Notes: a model not told the origin generated them from the sequence alone. Shown: positions 1-13,686, counted from the first letter of the stretch. The stretch is DNA of 64,000 nucleotides from an uncultured Pelagibacteraceae bacterium (GCA_902576045.1 CACGTU010000001.1:1-64000); one strand, 5' to 3'. Numbers and translations: made by a program.

Positions 1-2
1 CA

Positions 3-671
3 ATGATTTATGTGCCAGCAAAATTTGCCTCATCGGCAATTATAGAGGCAATTGATGCATCTATAGAATTAATTGTTTGTGTGACAGAGGGTATACCTGT
101 CCTTGATATGTTAAGAGTAAAACAGCATTTAAATAAATCTAAATCAAGATTAATTGGACCTAACTGCCCAGGCATTATCACGCCAGATGAATGCAAAATA
201 GGAATTATGCCTGGAAATATTCATAAAAAAGGATCAGTTGGTATAGTTTCGCGATCAGGAACATTAACTTATGAAGCTGTTGCTCAAACAACTGAAAATG
301 GGTTAGGGCAAACTACTTGTATAGGTATTGGTGGGGATCCTATTAATGGAACAAATTTTATTGATTGCTTAGATCTTTTTTTGAATGATGAGGATACAAA
401 ATCAATCTTAATGATAGGTGAAATAGGAGGAACAGCAGAAGAAGAGGCTGCTGAGTTTGTAAAAAATCATAATATAAAAAAACCAATTGTTGGATTTGTA
501 GCAGGATTAACAGCACCTCCTGGTAGAAGAATGGGGCATGCTGGTGCAATAATTTCAGGAGGTAAAGGTGGCGCAGAAGATAAAATAAAAAAAATGGAAG
601 AAAGTGGTATTACAATTGCAAAATCCCCTTCTGAGATAGGGAAAACTCTTTTTAATAAATTGTCTAGTTGA
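3..671 (+). CDS. sucD: Succinyl-CoA ligase (ADP-forming) alpha subunit, 5' end truncated by window edge
   Basis: Translation has SucD motifs ([37 protein letters not shown]); open to the window edge; followed by sucA/sucB. Confidence 0.95.
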   Translation: MIYVPAKFASSAIIEAIDASIELIVCVTEGIPVLDMLRVKQHLNKSKSRLIGPNCPGIITPDECKIGIMPGNIHKKGSVGIVSRSGTLTYEAVAQTTENGLGQTTCIGIGGDPINGTNFIDCLDLFLNDEDTKSILMIGEIGGTAEEEAAEFVKNHNIKKPIVGFVAGLTAPPGRRMGHAGAIISGGKGGAEDKIKKMEESGITIAKSPSEIGKTLFNKLSS

Positions 672-784
672 TAATATTTTTTTAGTAATATAGCTTAACG
701 ATATAGACAAATGTCATCTTCAAAAAACTTAGAGTATAAAAAACATCATTCCTGAATAAGACAAATAGTGCATTTATAGAGGAG

Positions 785-3613
785 ATGTATGTAAGATTTT
801 TGAACCAAGATCCAAATCTTGCAGATAGTTGGAAAGATTATTTTGAAGGTATTCAGGACGAAGCAGAAGTTATTTTAAATGATATTAATGGACCATCATG
901 GAAACCTGAAGGGGTAAGAATAAATTCCAATAATATAGAAAAAATAATAGAAAAAAATGGCAATGCATCCAAAGATGTATCTGATAAATTTAATTTTCAA
1001 GTAGTTGCAAATTCCAACAAAGAATCCATAAGTGCTGTAGCACTTATAAGAGCTTATAGGCTAAGAGGACATTTACTTGCAAAGTTAGATCCTCTAGAAA
1101 TGATGACGACAGAATATTTAGATGAGTTACATCCTGAATATTATGGTTTTGATAAGAAAAACTACGATAAAAAAATTGAACTTAATGGTGTAATAAACAG
1201 GGAGAAAGCAAGCGTACGAGAGATACTTCAATTCTTAAAGAAAACTTATTGTGGCCCAGTTGGTTATGAGTACATGCATATCTCCAATCCAACTGAAAGA
1301 AAATGGTTTAGAGATAGAGTTGAAAAAGACGAGAATGCATTAAAATTTACTAACAATGGAAAAGATGCAATTTTAAATAAGCTTATTCAAGCTGAAGGTT
1401 TTGAAAAGTTTTTACATACAAAATACGTTGGAACCAAAAGATTTGGCTTAGATGGTGGGGAAAGTTTGATACCTGCGTTAGAGCAAATCATAAAAATTGG
1501 AGGACAGTTTAAAATTAAAGAAGTTAAAATAGGCATGTCTCATAGAGGACGATTAAACGTATTAGCAAACGTTTTACAAAAATCTTACAAAAGAATTTTT
1601 AATGAGTTTGCTGGAGAAATGAGTGGTAACACTAAAGATAGTGCTGGAGATGTGAAGTATCATTTGGGAGCTTCCTCAAACAGAGAATTTGATGGAAATT
1701 CGGTACATGTCAGTCTTACAGATAATCCATCTCATCTAGAGGCTGTAAATCCAGTTGTTTTAGGACAAACACGAGCAAAGCAATTTTTTCATGGCGATAA
1801 AGAAAGAAATAAAGTTATACCTATTCTTATCCATGGTGATGCTGCGTTTGCTGGCCAAGGAGTTGTATCTGAGTGTTTTGCAATGTCAGGGCTACCTGGT
1901 CACAACACTGGAGGAACAATTCATATAATTGTAAATAACCAAATAGGATTTACTACAAGCCCAAGATTTGCACGTTCATCACCATATCCATCTGATGTTG
2001 GGAAAATGGTAGATGCACCAATAATTCATGTCAATGGAGATAATCCTGAAGCTGTAGTTTACGCGACAAGAGTAGCAACAGAGTTTAGATTAAAATTTAA
2101 CAGAGATGTGGTTATTGATCTAATTTGCTATAGAAGATTTGGTCATAACGAAGGAGATGAGCCATCTTTTACCCAGCCTTTAATGTATAAGAAAATAAGA
2201 TCTCACCCGTCTACGGTAAATATTTATGGAGAAAAACTAGTAAATGAAAATCTTTTCTCTAAAGATCAACTTAATTTAAAAATTCAAGAGTTTAAGAATT
2301 TATTAGACGATCAATTTAAAACTGCGAAAGACTATAAACCGAAAATAGAATGGTTTGAGGGAACATGGTCAAGATACAAACCAGAAAAAGGAAAAGATAG
2401 ACGAGGTGTTACAGGAGCTGACATTAAAATTTTAAAAGAAATTTCAAATAAAATTAATATTGTTCCACAAGAAAAAAATATTCATAAAACAATTATTAAA
2501 ATTCTTGACTCCAGAAGACAAACAGTTGAGCAAGGTGTTGGAATTGACTGGGCTACAGCAGAGGCTTTAGCTTTTGGTTCTTTATTGGAGGAGGGATATC
2601 CAGTTAGATTGGTTGGCCAAGATTCAGGAAGAGGGACTTTTAGTCAAAGACATTCCGTTCTAAGAAATCAAATTGATAATTCCAGATATATTCCTTTGAA
2701 CAATATATCAAAATATCAAAAAAATTTTGAAGTTGTTGATAGTTTTTTATCAGAACTCGCAGTCCTAGGATTTGAATATGGATATAGTTTAGTTGAACCA
2801 AATACTCTTACTTTGTGGGAAGCACAGTTTGGAGATTTTGCTAATGGTGCTCAAGTAATTATTGACCAATTTATTGCATCTGGAGAAAGGAAATGGAATA
2901 GAGCCTCAGGATTAGTAATGCTGCTACCCCATGGATATGAAGGTCAAGGTCCAGAGCATTCTTCCGCAAGATTGGAGAGATATCTACAGTTATGTGCAAA
3001 TGATAATCTTCAAATTATGAATTGCACTACTCCAGCTAACTATTTTCATGCATTGAGAAGACAAATGCACAGAGACTTTAGAAAGCCTTTAATTATGATG
3101 ACACCAAAGTCCTTACTAAGAAATAAATTATGTGTATCAAATATAGAGGATTTTAGTAGAGAAAATACATTTCACAGAGTACTCTGGGATCACGCTTTAG
3201 ATCCTAAAGCTGAGGGTTTTTTAAAATTAAAAGATAAATCAAAGATAAGAAAAGTTATTATGTGTTCTGGTAAAGTTTACTTTGATTTATTGGCAGCAAG
3301 AGAGAAACTAAAAGTTGATGACGTTGCATTGTATAGAATTGAACAATTATACCCATTTCCTGCAAAAGCTCTTGTAAAAGAACTTAGACCATTTGCAAAT
3401 AATTCAAATTTTTTTTGGTGCCAAGAGGAACCAAAAAATATGGGCGCATGGTTCTCAGTAAGAGATTATATACAATGGACATTAGAAACTATTAAGGCTA
3501 AAAATAGTAAAATTTCTTATATAGGAAGAAATCCTGATGCTTCACCTGCAACAGGTTACGCAAAAAGACATCTTTCAGAACAACAAGAAATTATTAATAA
3601 AGTATTTGAATAA
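785..3613 (+). CDS. sucA: 2-oxoglutarate dehydrogenase E1 component; N-terminus apparently frameshifted, likely true start at ATG 711
   Basis: Typical OGDH E1 sequence (MSHRGRLNVLANVL, GQGPEHSSARLERYLQL); upstream codons in the same frame encode KTSFLNKTNSAFIEEM. Confidence 0.95.
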   Translation: MYVRFLNQDPNLADSWKDYFEGIQDEAEVILNDINGPSWKPEGVRINSNNIEKIIEKNGNASKDVSDKFNFQVVANSNKESISAVALIRAYRLRGHLLAKLDPLEMMTTEYLDELHPEYYGFDKKNYDKKIELNGVINREKASVREILQFLKKTYCGPVGYEYMHISNPTERKWFRDRVEKDENALKFTNNGKDAILNKLIQAEGFEKFLHTKYVGTKRFGLDGGESLIPALEQIIKIGGQFKIKEVKIGMSHRGRLNVLANVLQKSYKRIFNEFAGEMSGNTKDSAGDVKYHLGASSNREFDGNSVHVSLTDNPSHLEAVNPVVLGQTRAKQFFHGDKERNKVIPILIHGDAAFAGQGVVSECFAMSGLPGHNTGGTIHIIVNNQIGFTTSPRFARSSPYPSDVGKMVDAPIIHVNGDNPEAVVYATRVATEFRLKFNRDVVIDLICYRRFGHNEGDEPSFTQPLMYKKIRSHPSTVNIYGEKLVNENLFSKDQLNLKIQEFKNLLDDQFKTAKDYKPKIEWFEGTWSRYKPEKGKDRRGVTGADIKILKEISNKINIVPQEKNIHKTIIKILDSRRQTVEQGVGIDWATAEALAFGSLLEEGYPVRLVGQDSGRGTFSQRHSVLRNQIDNSRYIPLNNISKYQKNFEVVDSFLSELAVLGFEYGYSLVEPNTLTLWEAQFGDFANGAQVIIDQFIASGERKWNRASGLVMLLPHGYEGQGPEHSSARLERYLQLCANDNLQIMNCTTPANYFHALRRQMHRDFRKPLIMMTPKSLLRNKLCVSNIEDFSRENTFHRVLWDHALDPKAEGFLKLKDKSKIRKVIMCSGKVYFDLLAAREKLKVDDVALYRIEQLYPFPAKALVKELRPFANNSNFFWCQEEPKNMGAWFSVRDYIQWTLETIKAKNSKISYIGRNPDASPATGYAKRHLSEQQEIINKVFE

Positions 3614-4948
3614 ATGAGTGAAAAAATTCTAGTCCCTGTGCTTGGAGAGAGTATTACTGAGGCAACAGTATCCAAGTGGTTAAAGAAACAGGGCGACAGT
3701 GTCATTGCAGATGAAGCTGTAGTTGAACTTGAAACTGATAAAGTAAATTTAGAAGTACCAGCATCAACACATGGTGTTATTGCAGAGATTAATGCCAACG
3801 AAGGAGATACAGTTGAAGTAGGAGCAGTTTTAGGAGTGATTTCAGAGACTGCAAATAAAACAGAAAATAAACCTTCGAGTCAAGTTATAGAAGATCAAAA
3901 ATACCAAGTAGAGGAGAACCCTAAAATATTTGAGACTAAAGTCGAACCAACATTAAAAACTAAAGAAAAAGACAATGTTATAAGCTTGGATGTAGAAAAA
4001 AAACAAAAAGTATTAGAAACTTCAGATGAAGAACAGCCATTTGTTTTAACAGATGAAGTATTAGAGCCAAATGCAGAAGAAACAAAAATAAATCCAATAT
4101 TATCCCCTGCTGTAAGAAAAATGGTTGCAGAAAAAAAAATTGATTTAGAACAAGTAAAACCTACAGGAAAAGATGGCAGAATATTAAAAGGCGACTTAAT
4201 TAGTATGATGGGCGCCAATCCTCAACCGAACCAAAGAAAAATTCAATTTGGTGAAGAGGAAAGAATTAAGATGTCTAGGTTAAGACAGACTATTGCAAAA
4301 AGATTAAAGGAAGCCCAGGAAAATGCAGCTATGTTAACCACTTTTAATGAGGTTGATATGTCAGGTATAATGTCGATGCGAAAAGAAAATCAAGAAGATT
4401 TTCAGGCAAGATATGGAATTAAACTTGGATTTATGTCCTTTTTTGTAAAAGCTTGCGTGGTTGGTTTAAAATTATTTCCAGCAATAAATGCAGAAATAGA
4501 GGGACAGGAAATAATATATAAAAATTACTATAATATTAGCTTTGCTGTTGGAACTGAAAAAGGTTTAGTAGTACCAGTTTTAAAAAATGCTGACGAAATG
4601 TCTTTTGCTGACATAGAGAAAGAAATTAAAAATCTATCAGAAAAAGCAAAAAATAATTCTTTAGTTATTGAGGATTTACAAGGTGGTACATTTACAATCA
4701 GCAATGGGGGAGTGTATGGTTCAATGTTGTCTACCCCGATTTTAAATCCTCCTCAGTCAGGTGTATTAGGAATGCACAATATTGTTGAAAGACCTGTTGT
4801 TCAAGATAATGAAATTAAAGTAAAACCAATAATGTATCTTGCACTTTCATATGACCATAGGATTATAGATGGAAAAGACTCAGTTTCTTTTTTAAAAACA
4901 GTTAAAGAAAACCTTGAAGATCCAAGGAGATTATTTTTAAATATTTAA
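3614..4948 (+). CDS. sucB: Dihydrolipoamide succinyltransferase (E2 of OGDH complex)
   Basis: Lipoyl domain (ELETDKVNLEVPA), peripheral subunit-binding domain, catalytic DHRIIDG motif. Confidence 0.96.
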   Translation: MSEKILVPVLGESITEATVSKWLKKQGDSVIADEAVVELETDKVNLEVPASTHGVIAEINANEGDTVEVGAVLGVISETANKTENKPSSQVIEDQKYQVEENPKIFETKVEPTLKTKEKDNVISLDVEKKQKVLETSDEEQPFVLTDEVLEPNAEETKINPILSPAVRKMVAEKKIDLEQVKPTGKDGRILKGDLISMMGANPQPNQRKIQFGEEERIKMSRLRQTIAKRLKEAQENAAMLTTFNEVDMSGIMSMRKENQEDFQARYGIKLGFMSFFVKACVVGLKLFPAINAEIEGQEIIYKNYYNISFAVGTEKGLVVPVLKNADEMSFADIEKEIKNLSEKAKNNSLVIEDLQGGTFTISNGGVYGSMLSTPILNPPQSGVLGMHNIVERPVVQDNEIKVKPIMYLALSYDHRIIDGKDSVSFLKTVKENLEDPRRLFLNI

Positions 4949-6346
4949 ATGTCAGAAAAATTTGATGTAACAGTAATTGGTGGTGGCCCTGGTGGGTATG
5001 TCTGTGCAATAAGATTATCACAACTAGGTCTAAAAACTGCATGCATTGAATCCAGAGGATCGCTTGGTGGAACCTGCTTAAATGTAGGGTGTATTCCGTC
5101 AAAAAGCTTATTGAACTTATCTGAAAATTATCACAAGGCAAAAAATTTTGAAAAGATTGGTATCGAAATTGGTGAAATTAAATTGAACCTTGGAAAGATG
5201 ATGAAAAATAAAGAAAAGGCTGTAACCGTTTTAACAAAGGGAATAGAATTTTTGTTCAAAAAAAATAAGGTTTCTTATTTCAAAGGCAAAGGGTCATTTA
5301 AGAGCTCAAATGAAATATTAGTTTCTGGGGATGGAGAAGAAACAGTTATTGAGACTGAAAAAGCAATAATTAGTACTGGTTCAGAGCCTGTATCAATACC
5401 TGGAATGGAATTTGATGAGGAAAAAATAATCTCGTCTACTGGAGCATTATCCTTGGAAAAATTACCAAAAAAAATGGTTGTAGTTGGTGGAGGATATATT
5501 GGTTTGGAAATGGGTTCAGTTTGGTCAAGACTTGGAACAGAAGTAGAAGTTGTTGAATTTCTAGATCATATTACACCTGGTATGGACCGTGAGATATCAA
5601 CTGAATTCATGAAGATACTTAAAAAACAAGGAATAAAATTTAAATTAAATACCAAGGTTGAAAAAATTACAAAAAATGAAAATGGAGTTATCCTAGAGGT
5701 AATTGATAAAGAAAATAAGAAAAATAATATAGAAGCTGATGTTGTCCTTATTTCAGTTGGAAGACGACCATACACGACCGGTTTAAAATTAGAAAATGTA
5801 GGTGTTAAAACTGATGAAAAAGGAAAAGTAAAAGTAGATAAAAATTTTGAAACAAATATTAAAAACATATTTGCTATTGGTGATGTTATTGATGGTCCTA
5901 TGTTAGCTCACAAAGCAGAAGAGGAAGGAATTGCAGTTGCAGAATTTATTGCTGGTCAATCAGGACATGTTAATTACGAGATTATACCTGGTGTAATTTA
6001 TACCTCTCCAGAAGTTGCTTCAGTAGGAAAAACTGAGGAACAATTAAATGAAAAAAAAATTAATTTTAAAGTTGGAAAATTTCCTTTTATGGCAAATTCA
6101 AGAGCAAAAGCAATAGATGAGCCTGAAGGTTTTGTAAAAATACTTGCTGATGCAACTTCTGATAAAGTTTTAGGAGTACATATTATAGGCCCACACGCTG
6201 GAGAAATGATTGCTGAAATGGCTATCGCAATGGAGTTTGGTGCAAGTTCAGAGGACATAGCGAGAACTTGCCATGCGCACCCAACATTTTCAGAGGCAAT
6301 AAAAGAAGCAGCTTTATCTGTAGAAAAAAGACAGATTCACTCTTAA
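4949..6346 (+). CDS. lpdA: Dihydrolipoyl dehydrogenase
   Basis: GGGPGGYVCAIRLSQLG, redox GGTCLNVGCIPSK, C-terminal HAHPTFSEA. Confidence 0.96.
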   Translation: MSEKFDVTVIGGGPGGYVCAIRLSQLGLKTACIESRGSLGGTCLNVGCIPSKSLLNLSENYHKAKNFEKIGIEIGEIKLNLGKMMKNKEKAVTVLTKGIEFLFKKNKVSYFKGKGSFKSSNEILVSGDGEETVIETEKAIISTGSEPVSIPGMEFDEEKIISSTGALSLEKLPKKMVVVGGGYIGLEMGSVWSRLGTEVEVVEFLDHITPGMDREISTEFMKILKKQGIKFKLNTKVEKITKNENGVILEVIDKENKKNNIEADVVLISVGRRPYTTGLKLENVGVKTDEKGKVKVDKNFETNIKNIFAIGDVIDGPMLAHKAEEEGIAVAEFIAGQSGHVNYEIIPGVIYTSPEVASVGKTEEQLNEKKINFKVGKFPFMANSRAKAIDEPEGFVKILADATSDKVLGVHIIGPHAGEMIAEMAIAMEFGASSEDIARTCHAHPTFSEAIKEAALSVEKRQIHS

Positions 6347-6366
6347 TATATTTCATAATATCAATT

Positions 6367-8322
6367 ATGAAATATCCAATTTTATTACCTAATATTTTTG
6401 ATCATCCATTTACTTATGAAAGTGAAAGTAAATTAAATATAGGTGACTATGTAAATGTACCCTTTGGCTCAAAAACAATAACAGGTGTTGTATGGGATAA
6501 ATTTGAGGAGAATAATAATAAAAATTTTAAAATTAAATCAATTAAAGAAAGATTAAATATTTTTTCATTAAAAAAACAAACCATAAATTTTTTAAATTGG
6601 TTTTCAGATTATAACCTTATTCCACTTGGTATGACACTCAAGCTTCACTTTCTAAGTGGAAAAGCTATAGAAATGCAAAAAAAAGAGGAATATCAAAAAT
6701 ATTCTAAAAAGTTTGGTAAACAGCAATTTAATTTATCTAATGAGCAAATAAAAGCCTATAAAGAAATAATAAAAAAAGATGACAAATTTAGAGTACACTT
6801 ACTACAAGGCACAACTGGCTCAGGAAAGACAATTGTTTACTTTAATTCAATAAAAAAAATTCTTGATCAGGGAAAACAATCTTTAATTTTATTACCAGAA
6901 ATTGGCCTCACGGGAGAATTTGAAAAGAAATTTAAGAATTTTTTTGGTTTTGAGGCAGCCATTTGGCACTCAAAAATAACTCCAAAAATGAAAAAAATTA
7001 TTTGGAGTGGATTAGCGTCAGGATTAATAAAAGTAGTTATTGGTGCAAGATCATCATTATTTTTACCTTTTAAAAACTTGGGATTGATTACCGTGGATGA
7101 GGAACATGATCAGTCTTATAAACAAGATGAGGGTGTTATTTATAATGCAAGAGATATGGCGATTGCTCGTGCCAGTAATGAAAATATACCTATTAATCTA
7201 GTAACAGCTGTTCCATCTATAGAAACTTATGCAAATGTTAAAAATGAAAAATATTATCATTCAAGGTTGATAAAAAGATATAAGGATGCAAAATTACCTA
7301 ACCATCACATTATAGATCTTAATCAATACAAACTTGCAAAAAAATCATTTATTTCATCGAAAACTTTAGAAAAAGTAAATGACCATCTTCTAAAAGGTGA
7401 TCAAATACTTTTCTTTATCAATAGAAGAGGTTTTGCTCCGTACGTTTTATGTAAAAAATGTTTGAATGTATTTTCATGCCCAAATTGTTCAATTAATCTT
7501 GTTTATCATAAAAATAATAAAAAACTTCTCTGCCATTATTGTGGCTACACTTCTTACTTGAATAGAAAATGTAAAAAAAAAGATAACTGTGAATTTATTT
7601 TTAGTGGGCCAGGTGTTGAAAAAATTGCTGAGGATGTGGAAATATTATTTCCAAACAAAAAAATAAATATTTTTTCAAGCGATACAATGAATAAAGCTTC
7701 AGGAAAAAAAATTTTAGATAAAATTATTTCTGGAGAAATTAATATACTTATCGGAACCCAATTAATCTCAAAAGGTTTTCATTTTCCTAATTTAAATTGT
7801 ATTGTTGTATTAGATATTGATTTAACTTCACAAGGACACGATCTAAGAAGTGCAGAGAAGAATTTACAATTATATCATCAACTTTCTGGTCGAGCAGGTC
7901 GAGCAGGCAAGCCTGCTAATATTTATTTTCAAACTTTAAATTTAAAAACTCAAGTAATTGATCAATTAACTCATCAAGATCCATTTAAGTTTTTAGATCA
8001 TGAATTAGAACTTCGTAAACAAAACAACCTCCCACCTTTTGAAAGATTTGTCTCATTAATTTTAACCTCAGAAGATGAAAAATTATTATATGATGAAGCT
8101 TCAAAATTTAAAAACAAGCTTACTAGTAAAATTAGCGAAAAAATTCTTGGTCCTGTTAATGCTCCTGTATTTAGAATTAAGAGAAAGTTTAGAAGTAGGC
8201 TTTTAATAAGAGCAAAGAAAAACAGCAATATTCAAAAAAAACTCAAAATGATCTTAAAAGAAATTAAATTTTCCAAAGGAATGAAACTAACAGTTGATGT
8301 TGACCCTGTAAGCTTCAATTAG
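6367..8322 (+). CDS. priA: Primosomal protein N' (replication restart helicase)
   Basis: Walker A TTGSGKT, DEEHD box, paired CxxC zinc motifs; internal ATG 6367 (MKYPILLPN) preferred over the ORF-track start inside lpdA. Confidence 0.92.
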   Translation: MKYPILLPNIFDHPFTYESESKLNIGDYVNVPFGSKTITGVVWDKFEENNNKNFKIKSIKERLNIFSLKKQTINFLNWFSDYNLIPLGMTLKLHFLSGKAIEMQKKEEYQKYSKKFGKQQFNLSNEQIKAYKEIIKKDDKFRVHLLQGTTGSGKTIVYFNSIKKILDQGKQSLILLPEIGLTGEFEKKFKNFFGFEAAIWHSKITPKMKKIIWSGLASGLIKVVIGARSSLFLPFKNLGLITVDEEHDQSYKQDEGVIYNARDMAIARASNENIPINLVTAVPSIETYANVKNEKYYHSRLIKRYKDAKLPNHHIIDLNQYKLAKKSFISSKTLEKVNDHLLKGDQILFFINRRGFAPYVLCKKCLNVFSCPNCSINLVYHKNNKKLLCHYCGYTSYLNRKCKKKDNCEFIFSGPGVEKIAEDVEILFPNKKINIFSSDTMNKASGKKILDKIISGEINILIGTQLISKGFHFPNLNCIVVLDIDLTSQGHDLRSAEKNLQLYHQLSGRAGRAGKPANIYFQTLNLKTQVIDQLTHQDPFKFLDHELELRKQNNLPPFERFVSLILTSEDEKLLYDEASKFKNKLTSKISEKILGPVNAPVFRIKRKFRSRLLIRAKKNSNIQKKLKMILKEIKFSKGMKLTVDVDPVSFN

Positions 8323-8448
8323 TCCACTAAATACAGACATTTTTTAAAATCTGAGTCTTGAAGACTGATAATTGGTGTGTTAATTAAGCGAAATTTTTAT
8401 AAAACATCTTCATATTTGAGAACTAAATTGACTAAAATTAATACTTCA

Positions 8449-8982
8449 GTGACATCAAATAATAGCTACTCTCAAGCTCTGTTTGAGTTAGCCTCTGAAA
8501 ATAATGTTCTTTTAGAATTAGAAGAGCAAACCTCAGCTTTATTGAAATTAATAAAAACAAGTTCAGATTTTAGAGATTTGATTAAAAATCCAACAACAAA
8601 AAGTGATGATCTAATTAAGATAATGGATGAGATTGCAAATCAAAATAAATTTAATGGATTGTTAAAAAGATTTATCAGTTTTTTAATTAAAAAGAGAAGA
8701 TTCTTTTACGTTGAAAAAATATTTAACGATTATTTAGACGTATGCTCCAGATCTAGAGGAGAAATTAAAGCAGAACTTTCAGCAGCCAAAGAGTTAAATA
8801 AAAATGATATAGATAAAGTTAAAAATGAGCTAGCTGAAAATTTTGGCTCAAATATAAAATTAAACTATAAACATGATCCAAGTTTAATTGGTGGGTTGGT
8901 TATTAAAGTAGGTAGTACTATGGTTGATACCTCCATTAAAAATAAATTACATCAAATACAAAAGCAAATGATAGAGGCATAA
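8449..8982 (+). CDS. atpH: F1F0 ATP synthase delta subunit (GTG start proposed at 8449; ORF extends to 8377)
   Basis: SYSQALFELASEN N-terminus and GGLVIKVGSTMVDTSIKNKL C-terminus; first gene of atpHAGDC. Confidence 0.88.
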   Translation: MTSNNSYSQALFELASENNVLLELEEQTSALLKLIKTSSDFRDLIKNPTTKSDDLIKIMDEIANQNKFNGLLKRFISFLIKKRRFFYVEKIFNDYLDVCSRSRGEIKAELSAAKELNKNDIDKVKNELAENFGSNIKLNYKHDPSLIGGLVIKVGSTMVDTSIKNKLHQIQKQMIEA

Positions 8983-10518
8983 ATGGAAATAAATCCTTCA
9001 GAAGTAACTAAGATTTTAAAAGAACAAATTAAACAATTTGGAGACAAAGCTGAAGTTTCTGAAGTTGGGCAAGTATTATCTGTAGGCGATGGTATTGCAA
9101 GAATTTACGGTCTAGATAATGTTCAAGCTGGTGAAATGGTTGAGTTTTCAGATGGATCAAAAGGTATGGCATTAAACCTTGAAAGTGAAAATGTGGGTGT
9201 TGTAATTTTTGGTGACGATAGAGCTGTAAAAGAAGGCGATACAGTCAAAAGAACAGGAGCTATTGTTGATACCCCAGTTGGAAAAGAGCTTCTAGGAAGA
9301 GTCGTTGATGGTTTAGGAAACCCGATAGATGGCAAAGGTGCTCTAGATAAAGGTATTAAGAAAAGTAGGGTTGAGGTAAAAGCGCCTGGAATTATTCCAA
9401 GAAAGTCAGTTAGTGAACCTATGCAAACAGGTTTAAAATCAATCGACAGTTTGGTTCCAATTGGAAGAGGTCAGAGAGAATTAATCATTGGAGACAGACA
9501 AACTGGAAAAACTGCAGTTGCAATTGATGCAATCATCAACCAAAAAAAAATTAATGAGTCTGGCGATGAAAAACAAAAACTTTATTGTATTTACGTTGCC
9601 ATTGGTCAAAAAAGATCAACTGTAAGACAAATTGAAAAGACTTTAGAGGAAGCTGGAGCAATGGAGTATACAACTATTGTTGCTGCAACCGCTTCTGATG
9701 CTGCCCCTCTTCAATTTCTGGCACCATATACAGGATGTGCAATGGGAGAATACTTTAGAGATAATGGAATGCACGCATTAATTATTTATGATGACTTATC
9801 AAAACAAGCAGTTGCATATAGACAAATGTCTCTGTTATTGAGAAGACCTCCAGGAAGAGAAGCTTACCCAGGTGATGTATTTTATTTACATAGTAGATTA
9901 TTAGAGAGAGCCGCAAAACTAGGAGATGATCATGGTGGCGGATCATTGACAGCACTGCCAATAATTGAAACTCAGGGTGGAGACGTATCTGCTTTTATTC
10001 CAACAAATGTAATATCAATTACAGATGGGCAAATTTTTCTTGAAACAGAGCTATTCAATCAAGGAATTAGACCCGCAATCAACGTTGGTCTGTCAGTTTC
10101 AAGAGTAGGGTCTTCTGCTCAAACTAAAGCAATGAAAAAGGTTTCTGGATCAATGAAACTAGAGCTGGCTCAATACAGGGAGATGGCAGCTTTTGCACAG
10201 TTTGGTTCTGATTTAGATGCCGCTACTCAAAAACTTTTGAATAGAGGTTCAAAACTAACCGAACTTTTAAAACAGAAGCAGTATTCACCGATGACAGTTG
10301 CTGAACAGGTTATATCAGTATTTTGTGGTGTAAAAGGACATTTAGATGAAATTGAACAAAAAGATATTGCAACATTTGAGACTAAAATTATTGAAAAATG
10401 TAGATCTGAAAAACCTGAAATAATTGATTCTATTAATTCATCAGGAAAACTTGATGAAGATAATGAAAAAGTATTAACAGAATTAATCTCGGATTTAAAA
10501 AAAACTTTTAACTCATAA
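8983..10518 (+). CDS. atpA: F1F0 ATP synthase alpha subunit
   Basis: [15 protein letters not shown], typical AtpA length and sequence. Confidence 0.98.
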   Translation: MEINPSEVTKILKEQIKQFGDKAEVSEVGQVLSVGDGIARIYGLDNVQAGEMVEFSDGSKGMALNLESENVGVVIFGDDRAVKEGDTVKRTGAIVDTPVGKELLGRVVDGLGNPIDGKGALDKGIKKSRVEVKAPGIIPRKSVSEPMQTGLKSIDSLVPIGRGQRELIIGDRQTGKTAVAIDAIINQKKINESGDEKQKLYCIYVAIGQKRSTVRQIEKTLEEAGAMEYTTIVAATASDAAPLQFLAPYTGCAMGEYFRDNGMHALIIYDDLSKQAVAYRQMSLLLRRPPGREAYPGDVFYLHSRLLERAAKLGDDHGGGSLTALPIIETQGGDVSAFIPTNVISITDGQIFLETELFNQGIRPAINVGLSVSRVGSSAQTKAMKKVSGSMKLELAQYREMAAFAQFGSDLDAATQKLLNRGSKLTELLKQKQYSPMTVAEQVISVFCGVKGHLDEIEQKDIATFETKIIEKCRSEKPEIIDSINSSGKLDEDNEKVLTELISDLKKTFNS

Positions 10519-10521
10519 AAA

Positions 10522-12817
<2,296 letters not shown>

Positions 12818-12818
<1 letters not shown>

Positions 12819-13216
12819 TGAGTGAAGGTTTCAAGATTGATATTGTTAATCCTGAAAAATCTTTTCTTTCAAAAGAAAATGTTTCAGAAGTAGTTGTTCC
12901 TGCTTATGAGGGTGAAATGGGAATTTTAAAGGACCATATACCAATTATCTCATTTTTAAAGCCTGGTATCATAAAAGTTATTTCTAGCTCTGAGGAACAT
13001 AATTTTTATGTTGAAGACGGTATTGTTGAATTTAAAGATAATACTTTATCTATTTTAACAAGCTCAATTTTTGACATTAAAAATGCGAATAAAAAACATG
13101 TTTCAGATGAAATCCAAGAAGCCGAAAAAGAGTTAAATAAAGATGATTTAAATGATCAAAAAAGATTTTTGTTAAATCATAAAGTCGAAATTTTAAAATC
13201 TATAAGTATTAATTAA
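12818..13216 (+). CDS. atpC: F1F0 ATP synthase epsilon subunit
   Basis: VVVPAYEGEMGILKDHIPIIS; operon position. Confidence 0.93.
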
Positions 13217-13685
13217 TAACCTTTTCAACTTCTTTCTGTATTTCTTGATAAACATGAAGTTTAAAATCTACAACTGTATCAGTAATCTTACTTAATTCTT
13301 CCCATTTCCAATCTAAAAATTCAGGATATTTTGTTTTAATATTTATTTCTTCATCATTTCCAATAAATTTTACAATAAACCATTTTTGTCTTTGACCTTT
13401 ATATTTGCCCTTCCAAATTATTCCGAGCAAATTCTCAGGTAAATAATAGGTTGTAAAACCATCTATTTCTTTAATTAATTTCACAGATTTAATACTTGTC
13501 TCTTCTTCTAGTTCTCTAAAAGCTGCTTTTAGATTATCTTCACCTTTGTCGATACCACCCTGAGGCATTTGCCAAAAATTTTTTGGATTATCAATTCTTT
13601 TTGCTAAAAAAACTTTATTTTCTTTATTTAATACTACTATTCCCACTCCACTTCTAAGTGGCAACTTTTTAAATTTTTCTTGCAT
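13209..13685 (-). CDS. rppH: NUDIX RNA pyrophosphohydrolase
   Basis: Nudix box GGIDKGEDNLKAAFRELEEET; YRSGVGIVVLN-like N-terminus. Confidence 0.9.
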   Translation of the reverse strand: MQEKFKKLPLRSGVGIVVLNKENKVFLAKRIDNPKNFWQMPQGGIDKGEDNLKAAFRELEEETSIKSVKLIKEIDGFTTYYLPENLLGIIWKGKYKGQRQKWFIVKFIGNDEEINIKTKYPEFLDWKWEELSKITDTVVDFKLHVYQEIQKEVEKVIN

Positions 13686-13686
13686 T

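Noticed and set aside
3895-4218. Minus-strand ORF inside sucB (107 aa), and similar antisense ORFs such as 5566-5868, 17403-17828, 48115-48339
   Set aside because: Lie inside strongly conserved genes on the other strand; no recognisable domains
6268-6366. N-terminal extension of the priA ORF into lpdA
   Set aside because: Out-of-frame overlap with lpdA; MKYPILLPN at 6367 is the natural start
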